Below, piece after piece: positions 1 through 7,970 of a stretch of DNA of 20,321 nucleotides. Location: the NCBI GenBank assembly GCA_000934455.1, contig KN892344.1:6773-27093 (forward strand), given 5' to 3'. The DNA is from Apostichopus parvimensis. Lineage: Eukaryota; Echinodermata; Holothuroidea; Aspidochirotida; Stichopodidae. The position numbers were made by a program, and so were the translations under genes. The notes beneath the pieces were generated by a model. It saw only the letters and a program-made list of their open reading frames with translations, made no database searches and had not been told where the DNA came from. The first letter of the stretch is position 1; each line of letters begins with the position of its first letter.

Positions 1-155
1 ACTTAACTTCATACCTTACATACCATGTACACCAACCTTACTTCATACCTTATACAGAGTATCCCAACCTAACTTCATACCTTATATACCATGTATCCAA
101 ACCTAACTTCATACGTTATATGGAGTATCACAACCTTACTTTCATACCTTATAGG
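1..155. repeat. minisatellite with alternating 34/32-bp units
   Basis: Five units begin with a near-identical 'acttcatacctta' block at about 6, 40, 72, 106 and 138. The spacing is 34, 32, 34, 32 bp. Odd units continue with 'taccatgta' and even units with 'agagtat' or 'ggagtat', so the true repeat is a 66-bp dimer. The array runs off the left edge of the window, so its full length is unknown. Decay is light. Confidence 0.9.
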
Positions 156-1339
156 TTTACACAGCAGAACCCTCACAAGTCACAACCCTTGTAGTATATA
201 TTCAAAAAGACTTCCAGTCAGATACAAAATTTAAAATATGAAATTTCCTTCTAATATAACTTGTTTAGCAATTAAAGTATTTCTTTCTAAATACCACATT
301 TAAAGCAAATAGAAACTACAAACATGTGACTCTACCGATTATTTGATCAAACTTACAGTATTGGTTGGCAATCGATCAGCTGATCTGGTTTTAAGTATAT
401 ATCTCAGTAATGACTCTGTATCCCTTGAGAATTTCACTCAGTCCATCTCTCAAAACAACTTCACAAGAAAGAGAGGAAGCAATGAACTCTATCAGAAACA
501 GCTCCTCTTCATCACACATATATGCCAGGAATGCTGACATCAAAGACGACATACCGCTTGAAACAATCTCAAAAATTAAATGTCTGCACTTGTTTATAAC
601 CTCACAAAGGAGATGCAGCAGAACCAGCGCTAGTTACGCAGGATCTCTCGTCAGAACCAGCACAGATCTATTACAGACTCCTTTAAACAAATGAAACGGA
701 TACAGAGAGCACTGGAAACAAAGGCTGTTAAGAATTATCTATTTCATATAAACAAAAATCTCTGCTATACAAGATGGCAACAATAGCTTCCTAAAAGAAA
801 AGGGGTTGTTTTATATTTCAAACAAGGTGACTGACCGAATGGATTTTCACAGGGTGCCAAAAAATTGGCAAAGAAGAGAGTGCGTTGTTCTCCACAACAA
901 AAGATGCAGATTCTATAAGGATGATTTGCATACAGTTCGTTGCACAATGATATTTAAACCTAGCAAATCGTCACTGCAGAAGATCCGTCCTTTGTCCAGG
1001 GCTTAGAGGGGCACAACAAACCCCTCTGTCCTCCTTTTCCCCATGTTTCCAAACTTTTCCAGAGGATCACAAAGAAATAATTAAAATCCTCTTAGAAAAG
1101 AATTTGGATTTTTGCAAATTCCTGAGCAAAAAATTCAACCACATTTGCTTTGTACTTTCCAAGTGATTAGGGAACTGAATAACTGATACTTAACTGAAAG
1201 GAGAGAGCATAGTCCATAAACCATGGAGTCTTAATTTGTCAGTAACTTGAAGTGAACAGAAGCTATGGATACTGCAAAATTATTCAAAAGTTGAAACTGA
1301 TTAATTCTGTTTTAATTATATAATGCTATATATAAGCTA
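156..1339. other. stretch without a recognisable gene
   Basis: Open frames of 60-94 codons occur on both strands (for example 410-694), but they overlap one another, lack recognisable motifs and are of a length expected by chance in AT-rich DNA. No repeat unit or RNA gene was seen here. Confidence 0.5.
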
Positions 1340-1486
1340 TTCCTTCCTGCCCTCACAACCTCCCACCACTCCCATCTCTCTCCAACCTTCCTTTCCACTC
1401 CCAATCTTCTGCCTTCCCTCTCCCATCCTTTTGCTTCCACCCACCCCTTCCTCCTCCCCTCCCCCACCTCCACTCCCTCATTACCC
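1340..1486 (+). repeat. long pyrimidine tract (C/T-rich low complexity)
   Basis: About 145 bases are almost entirely C and T on the plus strand, with 'ccttcc', 'cctccc' and 'ctctctcc' runs and only isolated purines. The complementary strand is G/A-rich and produces a spurious arginine/glycine/glutamate-rich open frame. Such tracts can adopt triplex (H-DNA) structure. No function is claimed. Confidence 0.85.
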
Positions 1487-1683
1487 ATTGATATGACTAA
1501 TAACATAATTAACACACATCGATTCGAGATCCATGTCAGATGCAATACACTTACTTCATTAAGGTATCAACTAGGTGAAAACAAGGTGACATGTTTTACA
1601 CCAGTATTGGCAATACTGTCTGCAGACTTCCCGGCCTTTTGGTGTGACGGTTCAACCACATCAACTGTATGTTATTGCAATTC

Positions 1684-1691
1684 ATTGCTAT
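1684..1691 (+). repeat. target site duplication, left (attgctat)
   Basis: The 8-bp sequence attgctat lies immediately before the MITE and is repeated perfectly at 2047-2054 immediately after it. Eight-base duplications are characteristic of the hAT superfamily. Confidence 0.95.
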
Positions 1692-2046
1692 CAGTGGCGG
1701 AGTGTCCATACAGTCAGGGGGGCGGATGCCCCCCTGACGGACTCAAATGGACTGCTGGCGCCCTTTTCAGCTTTTCCCACTTTTTAATTATTCGCGATTA
1801 TTGCGCTCTCATCTACCTATTGACATTTGTCACATTTTGTTGGCGATAACGCCTATTTATCCTTCGTTTATCTGCAAATTAGCAAGGCCCGGAAACCGTC
1901 ATTTCTGGCGATCTAGGGAGTATCTTTACTCAAAAAATGTCTGTACGCTCTGCGCCAACCTGTGGTGGCGCTCCGCTTAGATAGTGTCGAAAGCGCCCCT
2001 ACAGACCATTCTCGCCCCCTGACCAATACCCCTAGCTCCGCCACTG
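1692..2046 (+). mobile_element. hAT-like MITE, copy 1 (355 bp)
   Basis: This non-autonomous DNA transposon starts with cagtggcggagt and ends with gctccgccactg, a 12-bp terminal inverted repeat with one mismatch. It is flanked by a perfect 8-bp duplication (attgctat), which places it in the hAT superfamily. A perfect hairpin, gtcaggggggc / gcccccctgac around a ggat loop, lies at 1713-1738. The body matches copies at 12710-13094 (inverted) and 19508-19900 (direct). Relative to those, this copy lost about 12 bases between two attg repeats and about 21 bases after 'ttgttgg'. It encodes no transposase. An open frame at 1747-1980 inside it is a repeat shadow, so mobility would have depended on a transposase encoded elsewhere. 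Confidence 0.93.
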
Positions 2047-2054
2047 ATTGCTAT
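2047..2054 (+). repeat. target site duplication, right (attgctat)
   Basis: Perfect match to 1684-1691. It marks the insertion point of MITE copy 1. Confidence 0.95.
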
Positions 2055-2284
2055 ACAATATTGATGTAACCAGGGAGTTCAACTCCCTGATGTAACGAAA
2101 CAAATGACACACACAACACTGTGTCAGGGTGAAGTTTAATGTACTTTAACTTGAAGCAGCAAAAAAAACATCAATTGATACCGGTACTGAAAGTTCAGTG
2201 ATGACTTTACTCAAATCCTTATGATACTTGTGAACTTTTCAAGATTACAATGATCAGCAATTATTTTTACAACGCTAATTAAGT

Positions 2285-2478
2285 GACCACAATTGTGGGA
2301 GAAGACCGAAAGGGCTTATGGATTACAATGGCTTCCAATTCAAAATTTCAAATGGGGGAAAACTGTAGATTGCTCTTGGATGAAAAACCCACCTTACTAT
2401 GACCCGGCCAGGAATTGAACCCCGAACCTCCCGATTGCTAAGCCTCATAGCTTCAAATGCCACCGCCTTAATCCGGTA
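2285..2478 (-). repeat. tRNA-derived SINE-like unit
   Basis: Read on the minus strand, the 2400-2475 part looks like a degraded tRNA. A ggttcaattcc B-box lies at 2411-2421, preceded by a 'gggaggttcggg' arm. An A-box-like 'aaggcggtggc' lies about 45 bases upstream of the B-box, near 2458-2470. After the tRNA-like head comes a unique tail of roughly 100 bases ('ggtgggtttttcatccaag' and onward). Such a head plus tail is the architecture of a tRNA-derived SINE transcribed by RNA polymerase III. I found no clear target duplication or A-tail and no second copy in the window, so the ends are approximate. A tRNA pseudogene is the alternative. Confidence 0.6.
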
Positions 2479-2479
2479 A

Positions 2480-3880
2480 TAAAAGAATATCCATGAAAAC
2501 TGGTATTGAAAAGTTTACCAGTTCACTCTTTACACAGGAAACTGACTGAGAGTGCTAAGGTTGTGAGGGAACATGAAAGCAGGGAAGTGAGTTAAGGCAT
2601 TGGTAGGTTGAGGCAGCATGAGAATTTACTTTTGTTGTAATGAAAAGTTGGAAAATTCAATGATTCCCAACTTTTTTTTCTGATCTGAGTGTTTGAAATA
2701 AAGGGAAAAGCAGCTACAAATATCAGGCTATGATTTTCAGTTCCATGCAAATGCCATTTCCATGTGAAGAACAAATGGTTTGCAGCAGCATCTTCATCTA
2801 CTCATTAAAGTAATAATATTAAAAGTTAACAAATGGTTATAAGAAGAAAAAAATTACAACCTGCTATAAGATAAATTATGAAAAGGTTCCAGAATAGAGA
2901 TTCTCTCTATATTTGTAGTGAATCTTAATAAACTTTTAAAAGTCAGATTACATATGAACTACATTTCTGATTTGACCAAACAAAGACTAAAACTACATGA
3001 CCAGTTGTGGTCAAATCATATCAATATAAAAAACAACAACGATACCATCTGTTTGGCAGAAGGACATATGCCTTACTATTTTCGATCTAATTGCAATTTC
3101 TTCAGAAGAACGTAATATTTGCTCACACAAAATTCATTTTTCTTACTAATTTTGCGAACTTACTCATTTAAAAGCTCGAGATGACAAACAGCTGGTTCAA
3201 CTTTCCAGTTTGGTTGATCACTCGATTAATTTTCCAGTTTGGTTGGTCACCCGAATAAACACTTCATCTGCAAAAGTGTATCGTTTTCCTCCAAGTTTAA
3301 GCCATTCTCCAGTTAATACAATAATTTTAATCGTAATATATCAATGGCTTCAACATGACTGTCACTGGCTACAACACATACTAACTATCATCATAACTTC
3401 AGGGCTCCTAAGAATCCTAAGATCCCATATCAGACAAGCCCTATACTATATGTGATGTAATCAACTAGCTTAAAATAGACCGCATTGAATAGCGGCCCGG
3501 CAGTATTAACCGCTGAATGGTTAAGGGCAGTTGTACCTGTATGATTGCTGGGAGACTTACCGATCCCTTAGGACTTAACACTCGAAATACATCAAACAAG
3601 AGTCAAACTCTAAGCCAATCCATTCAAGACAACTTTCTCTTCCCTCTTGTGTGCAAATGATATTAAAGTTAAAGAAATCCTTGTAGGCCATTGAATGGAT
3701 GAATAAACTGGCTATTTAAGTAAAGGATGAAGTTATTGAAGTGATCACTCTGACCGGGATATTTTGTTACAACAATGTAAGGGGACCTTCCTTGTTGGTG
3801 GGAGTTTTGTAGTATCTATTGTTGGGAACTGAGATTATTATAACTGTGTATAAATGTCATCACTAGGAGGCTGGTCACTG
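2480..3880. other. stretch without a recognisable gene; short duplications only
   Basis: A two-unit, 29-bp tandem duplication sits at 3202-3259, each unit beginning tttccagtttggttg. A small GC-richer patch near 3480-3560 contains the hairpin ttaacc / ggttaa around gctgaat. Open frames here (2592-2774, 2918-3115, 3210-3455) are short and featureless. Confidence 0.5.
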
Positions 3881-3884
3881 TGCA

Positions 3885-4475
3885 CCCAACGATATACCCC
3901 AAGCTTAGTGTATATGACCCCTTCCTACTATTCCATAGTTATGTTACTAGTAAGAACTTAGTGTATATGACCCCTAGCTGCTATCCCATAGTTGTGTTAC
4001 TAAATCAGAATTGTGTAAAATGTGAAACCATGCAGCTAGCTGACCCAAAGTTCTGTTTAGAACTAATCAAAACATTGCAATATACAAGAACCCAACCACC
4101 CTCTGTAGTTTCTGTTGTTAATCAAAACTTTACATCACGATATCCAAAGTAGTGTTACACTTACTTATCACAAATTTTGGAATATAAATGAAATGTAAGA
4201 TAAAGTCATGCTACTAAACTTACAACTTTGCAATGTATGAACTCAATTACCCCACAGTTATGTTATTTAATAGATGTTTATTACAAAATTAACTTTGTAA
4301 TAACATGCAAGAACCAAGCTACAACCCACATAATACTCACCATAGTTGTGACATGCATGGACCCAAACTTTGAGTATAATTATATTTAAATGATCCCTAG
4401 CTGCTATCCAATAGTTACAATAAATCAGGATTTTGAATATTAACCCAAATATCCCAAAGGTATGTTACTACTAAT
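3885..4475 (+). repeat. degenerate tandem array, units of roughly 53-65 bp
   Basis: Two clear units start with cttagtgtatatgacccc at 3904 and 3957, each followed by 'ctatyccatagttrtgttacta'. Decayed echoes recur near 4240 (ccccacagttatgtta), 4335 (accatagttgtgacatg), 4395 (gatccctagctgctatcc) and 4450 (atcccaaaggtatgttacta). This looks like an old, heavily diverged minisatellite. The 90-codon frame at 3880-4152 runs through it and is not credible as a gene. Confidence 0.6.
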
Positions 4476-4981
4476 GAGCCATATATATACCTGTACCGTG
4501 TGTTAAAAGTGAACACATAATGCTTGAAGGTTCAAATTATCAATGCTCTTCACATCAAACACACCTGTCAATACTTATGTCACATTCCCACACCACATGC
4601 TAAAGAATAAAATAGGTTCCCATACAGTATAACAAATATGGTTATTATTATTATTAGTGTCTTAAAGGATGACTTAAGGTAGAATTTTAGTCTTTATTCT
4701 CAAAGTCCAACTTGGGTGATGGTAAGGTTTCTATCACAATTCCGGTTCACCTTTAAAATATGCTAAATCTCTGAAAAGCTCCTTATAAAGACCAAAATGA
4801 TGATATTAATCCATTTGCTTTATTAATTCTCATCATTCAACCAAAATATGTGCTTATCTCAGTTACTTGAAAGGGTAATTCTCAGAAAAAGAATAGTGTT
4901 CTTGAAGTGCAACCTGGACTCATAGAGGTGTTTTTCAATGGTCTGCAACGTATAGAATGATGTGCTGCCTAAGAGTGATAC

Positions 4982-5347
4982 TTTAAATGCATTGAAGATT
5001 CGCCCCAAACCGCGTGCCGCGCTCTAAAAAAGTTAACTTTCTGTTGTTTGCAAGTGACGTTTTGTTCGTGTTGCTACCAAATGCAGGCAGTAATGAAACG
5101 TGATACCTTGTTATCTTTTATCTAGACCTGAGATGTCCATCGCTGCTTATGCACACTGTGCTGTGGATATTGACCGCAACCTGTATGCATCGACTGTACA
5201 CTAGTGTCTAATTACCGATGGTAGCAAGCTGTGTGTGTATTTTCTGGGATCGATGGTGGTGTCTAACACTTCTGTTACGCCTCATTTGAAACTAGGTCAG
5301 ATTACCGGCATGAGACATTTCTTTGCGCACGAGTCTTCACACCCTTT
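4982..5347 (+). mobile_element. inverted-repeat-ended MITE-like element, copy A (366 bp)
   Basis: This segment is repeated at 17631-17975. Its left end reads tttaaatgcattgaagattcg. The right end, read in reverse, is caaagggtgtgaagactcg, so the element has imperfect terminal inverted repeats of about 20 bp sharing the gaagaytcg block. There is no coding capacity. The segment 5192-5278 matches the other copy with one difference in 87 bases, while the rest differs at roughly one base in seven by eye. Copy A carries about 27 more bases than copy B around 5040-5080. The target duplication could not be resolved. The other copy has ttaa or tttaaa at both ends, which hints at piggyBac-like TTAA targeting, but this copy lacks it on the right. 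Confidence 0.75.
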
Positions 5348-5533
5348 GATGACTGTACAGCTACTATGCCAATTATAATCTTAATTCATATCTCCATTCT
5401 AGTGCACTGATGTATTTTAGAGAAGAACAATAATGACACTTAGGACACTTATGAATAAAATCCTATATTTTTTTTGCAATGCTTGAATTATTGCTCTACT
5501 TTAATCTTCCCTGAAAATGAACTAATTTTGCAG
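5348..5533. other. AT-rich spacer ahead of the candidate exon
   Basis: Unique AT-rich sequence separates the inverted-repeat element from the 5534 acceptor. If the candidate exon is real, this is the 3' part of its upstream intron, with aactaat just upstream of the cag as a possible branch site. Confidence 0.3.
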
Positions 5534-5617
5534 AGGTGTTGGAATATACCCCCTTTCCTCAGCGAAGAGACACCATAGTGTCCCAGAATGATTCTTGGGC
5601 GATGGCAATCACCAGAG
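5534..5617 (+). CDS. candidate internal coding exon, unknown product
   Basis: This 84-bp segment is bounded by a good splice acceptor (aactaattttgcag) and a strong donor (agag|gtgagt). Only one of three frames is open across it. It encodes 27 complete codons, beginning VLEYTPFPQRRDT and ending SWAMAITR, with a split codon at each end. The length is a multiple of three and both boundaries are phase 1, so skipping it would keep frame. The residues are compositionally varied, unlike the K/N/I/F-rich chance peptides elsewhere. I do not recognise the family, and no partner exon with a convincing join was found nearby. It could still be a chance pairing of splice sites. Confidence 0.35.
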
Positions 5618-6440
5618 GTGAGTAAGGTTAGACAGAACTGGTCTTGCCTGAAGCAAAAGTAATTATAGAGAAGGTAGTGCTTCCTACCTCTTTCACAACA
5701 TAATTATGTTTTCAATCAAAAAACCCTTCTGTATCCAAACTCACATATCTGAATGGATTAAAGAAATATTTCAAAATGGAAGCTGAGACAAATTTGGTAA
5801 GATTTCAAGAGAAGATTTGTTTGAATTAAATTTGATGAGTTTTTTGTGTACTTTGGATTTTGCTTTCAACGTGGAGCAGGGAATCATTTATCTGGCATAG
5901 CATAGCAACATAGTTTCTTTGGCATCAGAGAAATAAAGGCAAGTTAATGGGACACAGCCAAAACCCTTCACTTTCAGTTTGATTTCAGTCAATTCAGGCA
6001 TAGCCAGCTCTTATGTGTATTATTGGTGCTACTTAATGGTGATATCTTGTGTTTAGTTCATAAATAGAACCCCAGGTCATTCGACATTTAAGCTGTGTGT
6101 ACTCATGTTCCATGGCATGGATAAATCTGAAAGTACTGTAAAACTTATGCTGTCTACGAACAGTACACGTTCATGGTAACAAGATAGGAATATTTTCTTA
6201 ATATTCTTTCACTGCATTCCACATAACACTTTGTAAAGCTGCAGTTTCTTAATTGGCCAAGTTGTTTTAACTGTGAGTGAGAGTCGATGTTTTCATTGCA
6301 AAATCCGCTTTATTTAATGGGGCTTAAATTTTCAACACCAGCCTGGAGTTTAACCTGCAACCCATTAGTAATATATCTGAGAAACACAGTGGTACCACAT
6401 GTTCAAATAAAATGACAATATGCATACCTGAGGGATGGCT
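5618..6440. other. AT-rich stretch, no gene recognised
   Basis: The sequence following the 5617 donor would be intron if that exon is real. I see no repeats, RNA genes or long open frames. A weak donor-like gtaaga occurs near 5797 after a short open segment, but it has no independent support. Confidence 0.4.
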
Positions 6441-6762
6441 ACTGTCTTATGTCTGAGAGGGCATATAGGAAGCTTGGACCAGTACCTGCCGTTTTTACCT
6501 GCCGTTAGGGAACATGGATAGCTTCTTATAAGCACACCAGCCGGCGAAGTACAAAGCAACTGTCTTATGTCTGAGAGGGCATATAGGAAGCTTGGACCAC
6601 CTGCCGTTAGGGCACATGGTTAGCTTCTTTTAAGCACAACTACCTGCGAAGTACAAAGTTATCATCTTATGTCTGAGAGGGCATATAGGAAGCTTGGACC
6701 ACCTGCCGTAAGGGAACATGGATAGCTTCTTTTAAGCACACCTACCGGCAAAGTACAAAGCT
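6441..6762 (+). repeat. minisatellite, three units of about 102-118 bp
   Basis: Units start at about 6441, 6559 and 6661. A 35-base block (cttatgtctgagagggcata and onward to cttggacc) is identical in all three, while the second half of each unit varies at several sites. The first unit is 16 bases longer because of an internal duplication of 'acctgccgt'. Spaces and contents point to recent tandem duplication. The 64-codon minus-strand frame here is a repeat shadow. Confidence 0.95.
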
Positions 6763-7411
6763 GCTACACTCGCTATGAACATTATATAACTGCATGTGCC
6801 TAAACAGCCAAATAGCCAGATGAACTATGCTAATTGATTCAGCATATTTGTAGGGTAGTCTCCTTTGGTAAATGTCTTCCATTCTGGTCTGGGTTGCAAC
6901 AAAGAAAAACCCTAACGAAGCTATTTAATATTCACACAATTGGAAAATAGCTGTCAATCTGTCTAAGATATGTATTTGTTTAACGATGATCAGTATTGAT
7001 CCCAATTGTTCTAGAGAGTCAAATAAAGGTCACCCAACCACAGTCAAATTTCAACAAACATTTGACTCCTAAATTAGTTACCATATGAGTAACTGAGACA
7101 CTGAATTGTCTATTTAAATTATCTTCAGTTTGTAAGAATAAGTTGCAGGATTAGATCCTCTAGGAAACTACTTTTAAAAACTCCTAGCAGATGGGAAACA
7201 TTGTGTATCCCACAAACCTACTAACATAGTATTTTCTATATTTATCACTTGCAAAACCTATAAAGGTTACATCAAAACATATTTGTTATTCCCTGTAACA
7301 TGTTTGTGGACTATATAGTAGCAGGTGTACTTTCAGGTAAAAATTAACACAGAATGCAACCGTTTATAGGCCAGCACATATAAAGACACTTCACATGTTG
7401 TTACTACTTAC
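6763..7411. other. AT-rich stretch, no gene recognised
   Basis: No open frame, repeat or RNA gene was supportable. If the candidate minus-strand exon at 7412-7562 is real, this would be its downstream intron. Confidence 0.4.
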
Positions 7412-7562
7412 CATAGCAAATATGCCATCCAGTACTGGCTTCAGGAGCCAATGGGTAAGATACATAGTTAATCCCATCACTAAAGTAGCCTCTATAAGCA
7501 TTCCAATACTTAACTCCTCCATATCTTGGCAAGTGATTAGCGTTAGTAAAGAGATCGCCGTT
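7412..7562 (-). CDS. candidate internal coding exon, unknown product
   Basis: On the minus strand this 151-bp segment begins after ttctactag and ends in tatg|gtaagt, a consensus splice donor. Read from the acceptor as AAC GGC GAT, 50 codons are open and include YGGVKYWNAYRGYFSDG and EASTGWHICY. It is rich in G, Y and W and low in K, N and I, which is unusual for chance translation of AT-rich DNA. In-frame stops lie just upstream of the acceptor, so the exon cannot extend further. The pyrimidine tract before the acceptor is poor. I do not recognise the domain. Another minus frame and a plus frame are also open here, which weakens the case. Confidence 0.3.
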
Positions 7563-7653
7563 CTAGTAGAATCATCATAACTACCTAATTTCCAGGTCAT
7601 GATTCGTAATCTGTGAACCCTGACCGATGTTATTTATGATATGCTGCATCCAG

Positions 7654-7880
7654 TGCTCACTCATCTAAGTTTGGAGACGTTGTTCAAGAACGACGAATGT
7701 CTGCTTTTCATGGTTCGCCATGACAGTCTTGATAATATCCCATTAACACACAATTATCACTGCAATATATGTAAACAAACATCGGACAGTATTCAGCCCA
7801 GATACAGCTCAGCTATATGCAGAACAATCCAGGAGGCATTCTTCGTCAATCGCATCAAAAGTGAAAGTGACTTCTCTTAA
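7654..7880 (+). CDS. candidate terminal coding exon, unknown product
   Basis: The segment follows an acceptor-like region with a ctgac branch-site match near 7621 and a cag ending at 7653. It is open for 74 codons to a TAA at 7878-7880. The peptide contains LSLETLFKNDECLLFMVRHD and later NYHCNICKQTSDS, with a C-x2-C pair and a further cysteine. A canonical aataaa lies at 7965-7970, about 85 bases after the stop, as expected for a last exon. I do not recognise a family. It lies only about 90 bases from the opposite-strand candidate at 7412-7562, so at least one of the two may be spurious. The opposite strand here also shows short coding-like pieces. Confidence 0.27.
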
Positions 7881-7964
7881 GGTTCTGTCAAATGCACGGA
7901 CAGAGCGATCTGTCTAAAGTCAAAGCGGGTGGTCTGAGCCTAAGAATTTTAATAACTTATTAAC

Positions 7965-7970
7965 AATAAA
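7965..7970 (+). promoter_or_regulatory. possible polyadenylation signal (aataaa)
   Basis: A canonical hexamer lies about 85 bases after the stop of the candidate terminal exon. Such hexamers are common by chance in AT-rich DNA, so it is only supportive in context. Confidence 0.25.

Noticed and set aside
6441-6762. Direct repeats considered as a CRISPR array
   Set aside because: Only three long contiguous units without short regular spacers, in a eukaryotic context. It is a minisatellite.
7740-7860. Weak resemblance of NYHCNICK... to the start of a ZZ-type zinc finger
   Set aside because: Only a CNICK match and loose downstream residues. The expected cysteine spacing is not kept, so no domain is claimed.
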